DNA of 64,000 nt, taken from contig NZ_MARB01000002.1 of assembly GCF_001715975.1 (NCBI RefSeq), positions 211,135 to 275,134 of the forward strand, in the 5' to 3' direction. The notes under the pieces were generated by a model. It was not told where the DNA came from and made no database searches. It saw nothing but the letters and a program-made list of their open reading frames with translations. This stretch comes from Candidatus Thiodiazotropha endolucinida. GTDB lineage: Bacteria > Pseudomonadota > Gammaproteobacteria > Chromatiales > Chromatiaceae. The position numbers were made by a program, and so were the translations under genes. This document shows, in pieces, positions 27,511-35,889 of the stretch (the first letter of the stretch is position 1; each line of letters begins with the position of its first letter).

Positions 27511-28257
27511 ATGGAGGATGGAGCTTTGAAGATATTGGTAGTGGATGACGAGACCCTGGCAAGACAGCGCCTGGCGGCATTGATCGAAGAGCTTGGCAGC
27601 CCCTATCAGATGGTGGGTGAGGCGGCCAACGGGGAAGAGGCATTACAGCAGTTCAAGGAGCAAGGCGCTGACCTGGTATTGATGGATATACGCATGCCGG
27701 GGATGGATGGATTGGAGGCCGCGCGGCGGCTGGCTGAAAGCGATCGGCCACCGGCAGTTATCTTCACCACGGCTTATGAGGAACACGCACTGCAGGCCTT
27801 TGAGTCATCCGCACAGGACTATTTGTTGAAACCGGTACGCCGTGAACGGCTGTTGACCGCACTGCAACGCAGCCAGCGTGTTACCCGAAGCCAGCTCACT
27901 TCCACAAACGTCGAGCAACGGCAGGCCCCGAAACTGCACGCCAGTTATCGGGGCGGATTGAGGACGGTGCCTTTGGATCAGGTGATCTATCTGCGTGCAG
28001 ACTCGAAATATGTCATGGCCCGGCACGAGGAGGGTGAGCTGTTGCTCGAGGAGAGCCTGAAAGGATTGCAGGAGCGCTATGGCGACTGGTTGTTGCGCAT
28101 CCACCGTAATGCCTTGGTGGTGAGACGCCATCTGGTGGGACTTGAAAAGGGAAGCGACGGTATTCCGCGAGTGATCCTGCGCGGTTGTGACGAGACACTG
28201 GAAGTCAGTCGGCGACATCTGCCTGAAGTGAGGCGTGTATTGCGGGGGGAGGGGTGA
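27511..28257 (+). CDS. algR: LytTR-family response regulator, AlgR-like
   Basis: A 248-residue response regulator. The receiver domain (residues about 8-125) has the acidic pair DDE at 12-14, phosphoacceptor D59 in LMDIRMPG, T in FTTAY and K in YLLKPV. The LytTR DNA-binding domain runs from about 145 to 245 (IYLRADSKYVMARHEEG, LLRIHRNALVV). The ATG at 27511 and a TTG at 27526 are both possible starts. It is the partner of the kinase directly upstream. The stop overlaps the next frame's GTG. Confidence 0.92.
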   Translation: MEDGALKILVVDDETLARQRLAALIEELGSPYQMVGEAANGEEALQQFKEQGADLVLMDIRMPGMDGLEAARRLAESDRPPAVIFTTAYEEHALQAFESSAQDYLLKPVRRERLLTALQRSQRVTRSQLTSTNVEQRQAPKLHASYRGGLRTVPLDQVIYLRADSKYVMARHEEGELLLEESLKGLQERYGDWLLRIHRNALVVRRHLVGLEKGSDGIPRVILRGCDETLEVSRRHLPEVRRVLRGEG

Positions 28258-28919
28258 CCGGGGCTCGTATCCTGCGCGACATAATGAGATCAGGCAAGCT
28301 GTGGAAGTGGCACCTATTACTATTGGTCTGGGTTTTGTTGCAGCAGTATCCAACGGGTAGCCTGGCCAGCGAGGGTGCAGACGGACAAACAGAGCGGCCG
28401 CAAGCCTTCCCATTGATTGTGCAGTCCTGTTTCCCATGTCACGGTCCGCAAGGCCAGAGCCGCTCCCCGGCGATACCTTCCCTGGCTGGCCTGCCGAGAG
28501 ATTATCTGCTCAAGGTGTTGCGATCCTTCAGTCATGGCGGCCGTTTCGGCACGGTGATGGGACGCCTGGTCCAGGGCTATGACGAAGGTGACTTCATAGT
28601 TATGGCCGACTACTTCAGTCAGCAGTCCTTTACCATTCCCAGGCAGACCACGGACTGGCGCCTTGTCGATCGCGGGCGCGTATTGCATCGTCGCTATTGT
28701 CGAGATTGTCATGGCGACCCCGAGACGCCGTCTGAAGCGGGTGTGCCACATTTGCATGGAGGCTGGATGGACTATCTGCGCTGGACCTTATGGGACTATC
28801 TGGTGGGGGTCAATCAGGGGGATGATGAGATGGCGGATCAGTTATCCCTGCTTATGCGCAGACACGGCACCAAGGGTGTTGAAGCATTGCTGCATTACTA
28901 TGCGAACGGGGAGCCATGA
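28254..28919 (+). CDS. exported dihaem c-type cytochrome
   Basis: A 221-residue periplasmic cytochrome with two haem c sites, C59-F-P-C62-H63 and C149-R-D-C152-H153, in two class I-like domains. A signal peptide is visible (RSGKLWKWHLLLLVWVLL, cut near SLA-SEG). The GTG at 28254 overlaps the algR stop and has GGGGGAG upstream; an ATG at 28284 is an alternative start. The double-domain layout resembles c4/c553 cytochromes and flavocytochrome subunits. The gene sits between algR and hemC, where Pseudomonas has none. Confidence 0.85.
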   Translation: MTGARILRDIMRSGKLWKWHLLLLVWVLLQQYPTGSLASEGADGQTERPQAFPLIVQSCFPCHGPQGQSRSPAIPSLAGLPRDYLLKVLRSFSHGGRFGTVMGRLVQGYDEGDFIVMADYFSQQSFTIPRQTTDWRLVDRGRVLHRRYCRDCHGDPETPSEAGVPHLHGGWMDYLRWTLWDYLVGVNQGDDEMADQLSLLMRRHGTKGVEALLHYYANGEP

Positions 28920-28987
28920 TTGCCAGCGGCCAGCTGATGGTTGATTGCGTGGATCTCTTGCAGGCTTTAGCATAGGCAGCCGACTAG

Positions 28988-29002
28988 TGAGAATGATAAT
29001 CA
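28988..29002. promoter_or_regulatory. possible weak Fur-like site upstream of hemC
   Basis: TGAGAATGATAATCA lies 51-65 bp before the hemC start. It matches two of the three GATAAT-type hexamers of the Fur box; the third hexamer does not match. Iron control of haem synthesis would be sensible, but the match is partial and could be chance. Confidence 0.25.
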
Positions 29003-29052
29003 GCCGACAGGCGCTCCGTTGTACCCGCTCTGAATTTTGAGGCCCCCCATCC

Positions 29053-29982
29053 ATGTCCCAGACGATAACCATCGCCACCCGTAAATCACCTTTGGCCATG
29101 TGGCAGGCCGAACATGTCGCCGCTGAATTGAAAAGGGTCCACCCGGATATTCGGGTAGAGCTGATGGGAATGACCACCCAGGGTGACAAGATCCTTGATA
29201 CCCCACTGGCCAAGATCGGGGGCAAAGGATTATTCATCAAGGAGCTGGAGCAGGGTCTGATCAGTGGCGAGGCGGATATCGCGGTGCATTCGATGAAGGA
29301 TGTGCCGGTAGAGCTGCCATCGGGGTTGCATCTGCCGGTGATCATGCAGCGGGAAGATCCACGGGATGCCTTTGTTTCCAATCGCTATCAAAGCATCGAC
29401 CAATTGCCACAGAGGGCTTGTGTCGGTACCTCCAGTCTGCGGCGTCAATGCCAGCTGGCTGAAGTAAGACCTGATCTGGTGATCAAATCCCTGCGCGGCA
29501 ATGTGAACACCCGTCTGCGTAAACTTGATGATGGAGAATATGATGCCATCATTCTGGCTGCCGCCGGTTTGAAACGACTGGGTTTCGAGGATCGAATAAC
29601 CGCCCTGATCGGTCCCGAACAGAGTCTGCCCGCCATCGGACAGGGTGCGGTGGGTATCGAATGCCGGGTGGACGATCCGCGGGTGAATGACCTGATCACA
29701 CCACTGCACCATGTGGAAACCGCCTATTGCGTGGGGGCCGAGCGGGCCATGAATCAGCGTCTGAACGGGGGTTGCCAGGTTCCCATCGCCGGTTATGCCA
29801 TGCTGGAATCGGGTAATCTCTGGTTGCGGGGCCTGGTGGGTGAGCCTGATGGCAGCCGCATCATCCGCGGCGAGGTCGAGGGTAAAACCCAGGAGGCCCG
29901 TGCAATGGGCGAAGGGTTGGCGGATCGGCTGCTGGAGTGGGGGGCTGATGAGATTCTGAAGGCCCTCTATGATACCCACTGA
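29053..29982 (+). CDS. hemC: porphobilinogen deaminase (hydroxymethylbilane synthase)
   Basis: A 309-residue enzyme that polymerises four porphobilinogens into hydroxymethylbilane in haem synthesis. C241 in [14 protein letters not shown] is the dipyrromethane cofactor attachment site. The catalytic Asp lies in the [12 protein letters not shown] segment (about 79-90). It is the first of the tetrapyrrole genes hemC-hemD-hemX-hemY. Confidence 0.97.
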   Translation: MSQTITIATRKSPLAMWQAEHVAAELKRVHPDIRVELMGMTTQGDKILDTPLAKIGGKGLFIKELEQGLISGEADIAVHSMKDVPVELPSGLHLPVIMQREDPRDAFVSNRYQSIDQLPQRACVGTSSLRRQCQLAEVRPDLVIKSLRGNVNTRLRKLDDGEYDAIILAAAGLKRLGFEDRITALIGPEQSLPAIGQGAVGIECRVDDPRVNDLITPLHHVETAYCVGAERAMNQRLNGGCQVPIAGYAMLESGNLWLRGLVGEPDGSRIIRGEVEGKTQEARAMGEGLADRLLEWGADEILKALYDTH

Positions 29983-30020
29983 AGGTTGGCGGCGATGTCC
30001 CTTTTCCCGATTGGAGAAGC

Positions 30021-30782
30021 ATGTCGGATCTTGACTTGAAAGGCAGAGGTATCCTGGTTACGCGGGCTGCTCATCAGGCGGATGACCTGGTAGAGCGGAT
30101 TCAGACCAGCCAGGGGAGGGCGATTCGCTTTCCGGCACTGGAAATCCTTGCCTGCGAACAACCCGGTCCGGTGCGTGACCTGTTGCAGCGGAGCTGGGAC
30201 ATGATCATCTTTGTCAGTCCCAATGCCGTCTTCCATGCCTTGAAATTGTTAGCGGGCAATCGGCTTCAGGCTACCCTGGGGGCGGTCGGAGAGGCGACAG
30301 CGGCAGCATTGCGTCAGTCCGGGTATAGTATCGATCTGTTGCCCGCGGATCGATATGACAGCGAGGGACTGCTGATGCTGGCCCCGTTGCAGGAGATGAC
30401 CGGTCAAAAGGTGCTGGTCGTTCGTGGCGAAGGGGGTCGGGCTCTATTGGGCGAGGGCCTTCAGGCGAGAGGTGCTGAAGTAGGTTATGCTGAAGTCTAT
30501 CGGCGCGTCAGACCGGCAGTCGACCCTTACCCGCTATTGGCGCAATGGCAGGAGCAGGTCGATCTGGTGACTGTCACCAGTATCGAAGTCATGGAAAATC
30601 TGATCGCGCTGGTGGGAGATTCAGGCTGGCCCCTGTTACAGCATACGCCACTCCTGGTGATCAGCGAGCGAATGCTCAGGCATGCTGAAAGCAGGGGATT
30701 TCAGACCGTCCTGCTCGCCGCTGGCGCGAACGATGATGCCATCATGTCGGCGATTCAGAATTGGGTGGAACGTACTTCCTGA
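30021..30782 (+). CDS. hemD: uroporphyrinogen-III synthase
   Basis: A 253-residue protein with the HemD fold: N-terminal LKGRGILVTRAAHQADDLVE, the middle FVSPNAVFHALKLL, and the C-terminal VTVTSIEVMENLIALVG. It closes hydroxymethylbilane with inversion of ring D. Sequence conservation in this family is low, so the position after hemC and before hemX is important support. A TTGGAGAA ribosome site precedes the ATG. Confidence 0.93.
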   Translation: MSDLDLKGRGILVTRAAHQADDLVERIQTSQGRAIRFPALEILACEQPGPVRDLLQRSWDMIIFVSPNAVFHALKLLAGNRLQATLGAVGEATAAALRQSGYSIDLLPADRYDSEGLLMLAPLQEMTGQKVLVVRGEGGRALLGEGLQARGAEVGYAEVYRRVRPAVDPYPLLAQWQEQVDLVTVTSIEVMENLIALVGDSGWPLLQHTPLLVISERMLRHAESRGFQTVLLAAGANDDAIMSAIQNWVERTS

Positions 30783-30861
30783 ATGAGTCTGTACGATCAG
30801 GCCGAAAGGGTAGGACTGGCGTTGCGGGATAGCTGATACGGGAGTTGAGAGCGAACTGGAT

Positions 30862-32031
30862 ATGAGTGAAAAAATCGATGAATCTGGCAGCAGCCGGGCA
30901 GAAACTGAGGCGGAATTCACGGATACCATCGAGGGTGAGGTGGAGCGAATCGATGAATCCGCAGGCAGATCCGGTTCCACCCGTCTACCTATCCTACTGG
31001 CGGTTGTAGCGCTGTTGACGGTGGCAGTGGGCCTGCTGCTTGGCTACCGCTATTGGCTTGACATGAAACAGACCCTGGTCTCACTCAATGATGATCTGGT
31101 AAAGGCCAATCAGGAGCAGTCTCAATTTGAGCGGCAACTGGCGCAGACACGACAGCATTTCGAACAGCAGCAAAAGGCGATTGCGGCACAAAAGAGTGCC
31201 CTGGAGAAGCAGGCCGAGACAATCCGGTTGGCAAGGGAGGCATCACAGCAACAGGGCGATCAACTCTACCGCTCGCTGGCGGAGATTCAAACCCGTATGG
31301 GAGGCAGGGAGGGGCAATGGCGGGTCGCAGAGGCCGAATATCTGATGCGTGTCGCCAATCATCGGCTAACCCTCATGGGCGACCCGGATACGGCCCTGGA
31401 GGCGTTGAAATCTGCGGATGAGCGACTGACTGCAAGCGGTGATCCCGGTTGGTCGGGAGTGCGGGAGAAAATTGCCGCTGAGATCACTCGGTTGACAGCC
31501 CTGCCGAAACTGGACAGTGCCGGAATCAGCGCCGAACTGACCGCCCTTGCGAAGCGAGTTGAAACGCTTCCCCTGCGGGATGCAGGGCTGGTTCAGGGGC
31601 CTATCTCGGCTCAGCCGGATTCCTTGCCGGATGTTGCCGACAATGGGGAATTCTCACCGCAAAAACTGCTTGACGATTTTTGGCGGGGATTCAAATCGAT
31701 GATGGTGATACGTCATCATGATCGTCCTGTAAGCGCCATGCTGCCACCCGAGCAGCGCTACTTTCTGCTGCAGAACCTAAGCCTCAAAATCGAGAATGCG
31801 AAAGCGGCGATGATGGGACGAAACCAGGCCCTCTATACCGACAACCTGACCAGTGCGGCAGAGTGGGTCGATCACTATTTCCAGGCAACGGCACCTGAAG
31901 TGGTCGGGTTCAAGTCACAACTGGAGGGATTGGCGGCAAGGGTGATCGCACCTGAACTGCCGGACATCTCCGGCTCCTTGCGTGCGCTGCAGAAGAGGCG
32001 GCAAACGATGAACCGGGAGGGTCTCCGGTGA
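30862..32031 (+). CDS. hemX: HemX-like membrane protein
   Basis: A 389-residue inner-membrane protein of the HemX family, annotated in E. coli as uroporphyrin-III C-methyltransferase-like although it lacks methyltransferase motifs. An acidic cytoplasmic tail of about 45 residues precedes one TM helix (about 46-68). A coiled coil rich in Q/E/A follows (about 80-145), then the conserved HemX domain (WRVAEAEYLMRVANHRLTL). It overlaps hemY by four bases. The function is not well established; a scaffold in haem synthesis is suspected. Confidence 0.9.
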   Translation: MSEKIDESGSSRAETEAEFTDTIEGEVERIDESAGRSGSTRLPILLAVVALLTVAVGLLLGYRYWLDMKQTLVSLNDDLVKANQEQSQFERQLAQTRQHFEQQQKAIAAQKSALEKQAETIRLAREASQQQGDQLYRSLAEIQTRMGGREGQWRVAEAEYLMRVANHRLTLMGDPDTALEALKSADERLTASGDPGWSGVREKIAAEITRLTALPKLDSAGISAELTALAKRVETLPLRDAGLVQGPISAQPDSLPDVADNGEFSPQKLLDDFWRGFKSMMVIRHHDRPVSAMLPPEQRYFLLQNLSLKIENAKAAMMGRNQALYTDNLTSAAEWVDHYFQATAPEVVGFKSQLEGLAARVIAPELPDISGSLRALQKRRQTMNREGLR

Positions 32032-33311
32032 GAACATTGATCGCAGCTTTTCTTGCGCTGTTCGCCGCAGTAGCGATCACACTGCTGGTTAGGCAGGATA
32101 GCGGTTATATCCTGATCGGTTATGGTCATTGGACCATCGAAGGCAGCCTTGCGCTGTTCAGCCTGGCCATGTTGGCGCTGTTTCTGGTTGCCTATATTGC
32201 CATCAGGACGGCTTCACGAATCTGGCAAATGCCGGAGCGTGTGGCCGAGTGGCGGAGAAAACGCCGAAGCCTCAAGGCCAGACAGGCCCTGACCCGTGGG
32301 CTGGTGGAACTTGCTGAAGGGCGCTGGAAGGTTGCGGAGAGGCATCTGACACGTAATGTCGCTCAATCCGAAACCCCTTTGCTCAACTATCTGGCGGCAG
32401 CCCGCGCCGCTCAGCTGCAGGGCGAACATACCCGGCGGGATGACTATCTCCACCTGGCCCACGAGAGCATGCCCTCGGCCGACGTGGCGGTGGGGCTCAC
32501 CCAGGCTGAATTGCAGTTGGCTCATCAGCAGTACGAGCAGGCCCTGGCGACTCTGATGCATGTGCGATCACTGTCGCCAAAACACAATTATGTGCTGACC
32601 TTACTGAAGAAACTGTATGAGAATCTCGGTGAGTGGAATAAATTGGAAGAGATGCTGCCGGAGTTGAAACGCCGCAAGGTCATCAACGAATCAGACTACC
32701 AGGAGCTGGAGATACGTGTCTATCGCGAACGCCTGAAGCAGGAATCCTCGACCCTTGAAGGCCTGGTGCAATACTGGTCGCGCATACCCAAGGGCATCAG
32801 GCAAATGCAGGAGATATTGTTTGAATATTGCGAATATATGATGGCCCTGGACGCAGGATCCCGGATTGAACCGTTGATAGCCGCCTCTTTGCAGCGCGAG
32901 TGGAACAGCGAATTGGTCACCCTGTATGGTCTGATCGAACTTGCCAACCCCTCCCACCAGCTGGAGATGGCGGAAGGCTGGCTTAAGAGCCGCCAGGAGG
33001 ACGCTGGACTGCTGCTGACGTTGGCCAGGCTCTCCCTGCAGAACAAATTGTGGGGTAAGGCGCGCAGCTATCTGGAAGCCAGTATCGGCATTTCAGCGAC
33101 AGCAGAGTCCTATCAACAGCTCGGTCTGTTGCTGGAGCGTCTGGGTGAAGACGATGGGGCGTTACGCTGTTTCCGCGCAGGCCTGGCCTTGCAACATGCG
33201 GAGCCGCAACGGTCCCTGCCGCCCATAGGTAACAGGCCTGTATTGAGCAATAAATCGGTTGTCGACGATGCTGTATACAGTGAGTCTTTGAATACACCTG
33301 CAAGATCCTGA
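32028..33311 (+). CDS. hemY: HemY-like TPR membrane protein
   Basis: A 427-residue protein of the gammaproteobacterial HemY (YhfA-type) family, not the protoporphyrinogen oxidase of Gram-positives. Two TM helices lie at about 1-20 and 40-62, then the HemY_N region and TPR repeats (HQQYEQALATLMHVRSL; LGEDDGALRCFRAGLAL). It starts with GTG inside the hemX stop (GTGA), so translation is coupled. The family role in tetrapyrrole metabolism rests mostly on gene linkage. Confidence 0.9.
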   Translation: MRTLIAAFLALFAAVAITLLVRQDSGYILIGYGHWTIEGSLALFSLAMLALFLVAYIAIRTASRIWQMPERVAEWRRKRRSLKARQALTRGLVELAEGRWKVAERHLTRNVAQSETPLLNYLAAARAAQLQGEHTRRDDYLHLAHESMPSADVAVGLTQAELQLAHQQYEQALATLMHVRSLSPKHNYVLTLLKKLYENLGEWNKLEEMLPELKRRKVINESDYQELEIRVYRERLKQESSTLEGLVQYWSRIPKGIRQMQEILFEYCEYMMALDAGSRIEPLIAASLQREWNSELVTLYGLIELANPSHQLEMAEGWLKSRQEDAGLLLTLARLSLQNKLWGKARSYLEASIGISATAESYQQLGLLLERLGEDDGALRCFRAGLALQHAEPQRSLPPIGNRPVLSNKSVVDDAVYSESLNTPARS

Positions 33312-33489
33312 GCTTGCTGGCTGTAGCGGAATTCATCTTTACTATAATGTTAACTAATTGTAATTGAGCAAAATAGTTGGTTGAACAACCAGGATTTTTC
33401 ATATATACCCCCATACCTAATAAGGGTTATGCATCGATAACATGTAACCGTTCAAAAGGAGTTGCACACCAGATAAACAACTGATCAGC

Positions 33490-34209
33490 GTGAGGGCTTC
33501 AAGAGCCGTGTACAATACTTGGGTAAAATTAATTGTCTTTTCCCTATCGATAGTAATGCCCAATGCCAATGCAGGATGGGATAACGCTGATCTGGAACGT
33601 ATCGAGGCCATGAGCCTGGATCCGGACCATGCACGGGGCAGGGCCGTGTATGAGACTTGCGCGGTATGCCATATGCCGGAAGGCTGGGGAACCCCGAACG
33701 GCGCCTATCCGCAAATTGCCGGTCAGCACCGTTCAGTCGTGATCAAGCAACTGGCCGATATTCGCGCTAAAAATCGCGATAATCCCTCCATGTACCCATT
33801 TGCCATACCGGAAGAGATAGGTGGCGCTCAAGCCATTGCGGATGTGGCTCACTATATCGAATCGCTGAAGATGACAACCGCCACCGGCAAGGGTGACGGC
33901 AGTGACCTCGAGCATGGTGAAAAGCTCTACAAACAGTACTGCATAGAATGCCATGGCGACCAAGGTCAAGGACAATTCGAAAAGGCCTATCCGGCCATCC
34001 ATGGTCAACACTACAACTATCTTCTGCGCCAGCTGATCTGGATACAGAACGGCAAGCGGCGCAACAGCAATAAAGAGATGGTTAAAGTCATCGGAACCTT
34101 TGACAATCGGGATTTCAAAGCGATATCGGACTATGTATCCAGGATGCTGCCGGTTGCAGAGAGGCGTTCCGAGCGTACCTGGAAAGATCGCGGGTTGCAG
34201 GAGAGATGA
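33490..34209 (+). CDS. dihaem cytochrome c, c4-like
   Basis: A 239-residue exported dihaem cytochrome with C57-A-V-C60-H61 and C151-I-E-C154-H155, each in a class I domain. The signal peptide ends at PNANA. c4 cytochromes pass electrons from bc1 to terminal oxidases or reductases. The GTG at 33490 is the only plausible start; an AAGGAG lies unusually far (about 27 bp) upstream. The ATGA overlap with the diguanylate cyclase downstream suggests a functional pairing. Confidence 0.87.
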   Translation: MRASRAVYNTWVKLIVFSLSIVMPNANAGWDNADLERIEAMSLDPDHARGRAVYETCAVCHMPEGWGTPNGAYPQIAGQHRSVVIKQLADIRAKNRDNPSMYPFAIPEEIGGAQAIADVAHYIESLKMTTATGKGDGSDLEHGEKLYKQYCIECHGDQGQGQFEKAYPAIHGQHYNYLLRQLIWIQNGKRRNSNKEMVKVIGTFDNRDFKAISDYVSRMLPVAERRSERTWKDRGLQER

Positions 34210-35888
34210 GTATTCCCGTGCCACCTGTCGAGAGCGGCGGCGAGGTTGAAGAGAACGGATTTTCTGAACATAAGGAGTTGATACTCAGTTTCCTGATGCT
34301 GTTCATCCCGGCCTCCCTGCTGCTGGCCTCGATTTTTTATGCCTTCTCCACCCAGACGGAAAAGTATGAACTGCAGACGACACTGATTCGCGAGGAGGCG
34401 GCATTGAACAGTGCCAGCGAATTGACATCGCTGCTGTTTGAGCAGAAGCTCTCGGACCTCATGGTGCTGGCGGAAGGGGAAGTGCTCAGAAGTTACATCC
34501 ATGATCCAAGCCTGAAGAACTGGGTACGTGTCGCACGTGAGTTCTCACTCTTCGCAAGACGGAAACCGAAATATTTTCAGCTGCGATACATCGATAACAG
34601 CGGCATGGAAGTCATTCGCATCAACAGTGACGACAATGTGCAGGAGATCGTTCCCCAGAGCGAGATGCAAAATAAGGCGGATCGCTACTATTTCAAGGAG
34701 GCGATGAAGCTGGCGTTGGGTGAGATCTATATCTCTCCCCTGGATCTGAATGTGGAACGGGGCGTGATAGAGCAGCCGGTCAAGCCCACGGTCCGCTTTG
34801 CGACACCGGTATCCGACGGTTATGGGGGAAAGCGCGGTATCGTCATCATCAATTATACTCCGAATGAACTGTTGCAACGGATCGCCGACAATTTCGAAAC
34901 CCTGCGCGGTGATGCGGTGATGCTCAATAGTCAGGGCCATTGGCTGCAGGGGGTGCCCGAGGAGCAATTGTGGGGTTTTATGTATGGTCGCGACGAGACA
35001 TTCGCTACACAAAAACCCGATGTCTGGTCTTCCGTCACCAGCAGTGAAAAAGGTTCATTCTTTACCGATGACGGCGTTTATATATTCAAGAGGGCCTATC
35101 CGTTAGTACGCAAAAGGCTGGGAACCTTGGAAAATGTCGATGAATCGATCGTCCCATCCCCTAACAGGGCGGAGAAGCGATACTGGATCTTTCTCTCTCA
35201 TATCTCCAATAACCTGATTGAAGACCTTACAGCCAAACGCATGATCGTTGCCACCATTACCTATCTGCTGCTGTTTTTGGTTGCCGGGGTGATCAGCGTC
35301 CTGTTTGCCAAGAACAGCGTGCAGAAAAAACAGGCCTTCCGGAAGCTTCAGCAATATGCCACCACCGATGATCTGACCGGGCTGGCCAATCGGCGTGAAC
35401 TGGACAAGGTCGCATTGCGCGAGTTCAAGCGCGCGACCCGTTTCACCAGACATCTCTCCGTATTGATGCTGGATCTCGACCATTTCAAGTCGATTAACGA
35501 TACATATGGCCACAATATCGGGGATAGTGTGCTGAGGCATGTGGCCGATATCTGCGTGGGTTCGATCCGAGGGCAGGATTTTATGGCCCGTTACGGTGGA
35601 GAGGAGTTCACGATTCTGCTGCCGGAAACGGATATCGAGAACGGTAGTAAATTGGCGCAGCGGATTTGTGATAAGATCGCCGCGATGCCCTATCAAGAGG
35701 GACAGCAGTTGATTTCCATCACGGTCAGTGTCGGCGCCAGTGAGATCGAGGATGGTGATATCGATTTCAACGATCTGTTGAACCGCGCCGATAAAGCGCT
35801 CTACGAGGCAAAGAAAAGGGGTCGCAATCAGGTGGTGATCTCAACCGCTGGCGAATGCATTTCGCGCCTTGCGGTAGTCAACGAATAA
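34206..35888 (+). CDS. Cache-domain diguanylate cyclase
   Basis: A 560-residue membrane sensor. TM1 lies at about residues 24-46. A periplasmic double-Cache-like domain (about 50-330) carries the ligand-site pattern DRYYFKEAMKLALGEIYISP. TM2 is at about 343-365, and a GGDEF domain (about 385-550) has an active GGEEF site near 464-468. RDLM-type I-site residues are not obvious. It should make c-di-GMP in response to a small periplasmic ligand, perhaps an organic acid or amino acid. Its start overlaps the c4-like cytochrome gene. It ends one base before a convergent gene. Confidence 0.93.
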   Translation: MSIPVPPVESGGEVEENGFSEHKELILSFLMLFIPASLLLASIFYAFSTQTEKYELQTTLIREEAALNSASELTSLLFEQKLSDLMVLAEGEVLRSYIHDPSLKNWVRVAREFSLFARRKPKYFQLRYIDNSGMEVIRINSDDNVQEIVPQSEMQNKADRYYFKEAMKLALGEIYISPLDLNVERGVIEQPVKPTVRFATPVSDGYGGKRGIVIINYTPNELLQRIADNFETLRGDAVMLNSQGHWLQGVPEEQLWGFMYGRDETFATQKPDVWSSVTSSEKGSFFTDDGVYIFKRAYPLVRKRLGTLENVDESIVPSPNRAEKRYWIFLSHISNNLIEDLTAKRMIVATITYLLLFLVAGVISVLFAKNSVQKKQAFRKLQQYATTDDLTGLANRRELDKVALREFKRATRFTRHLSVLMLDLDHFKSINDTYGHNIGDSVLRHVADICVGSIRGQDFMARYGGEEFTILLPETDIENGSKLAQRICDKIAAMPYQEGQQLISITVSVGASEIEDGDIDFNDLLNRADKALYEAKKRGRNQVVISTAGECISRLAVVNE

Positions 35889-35889
35889 T

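Noticed and set aside
33545-33552. A sixth TATCGATA, as another operator
   Set aside because: It lies inside the signal-peptide codons of the c4-like cytochrome and is probably chance.
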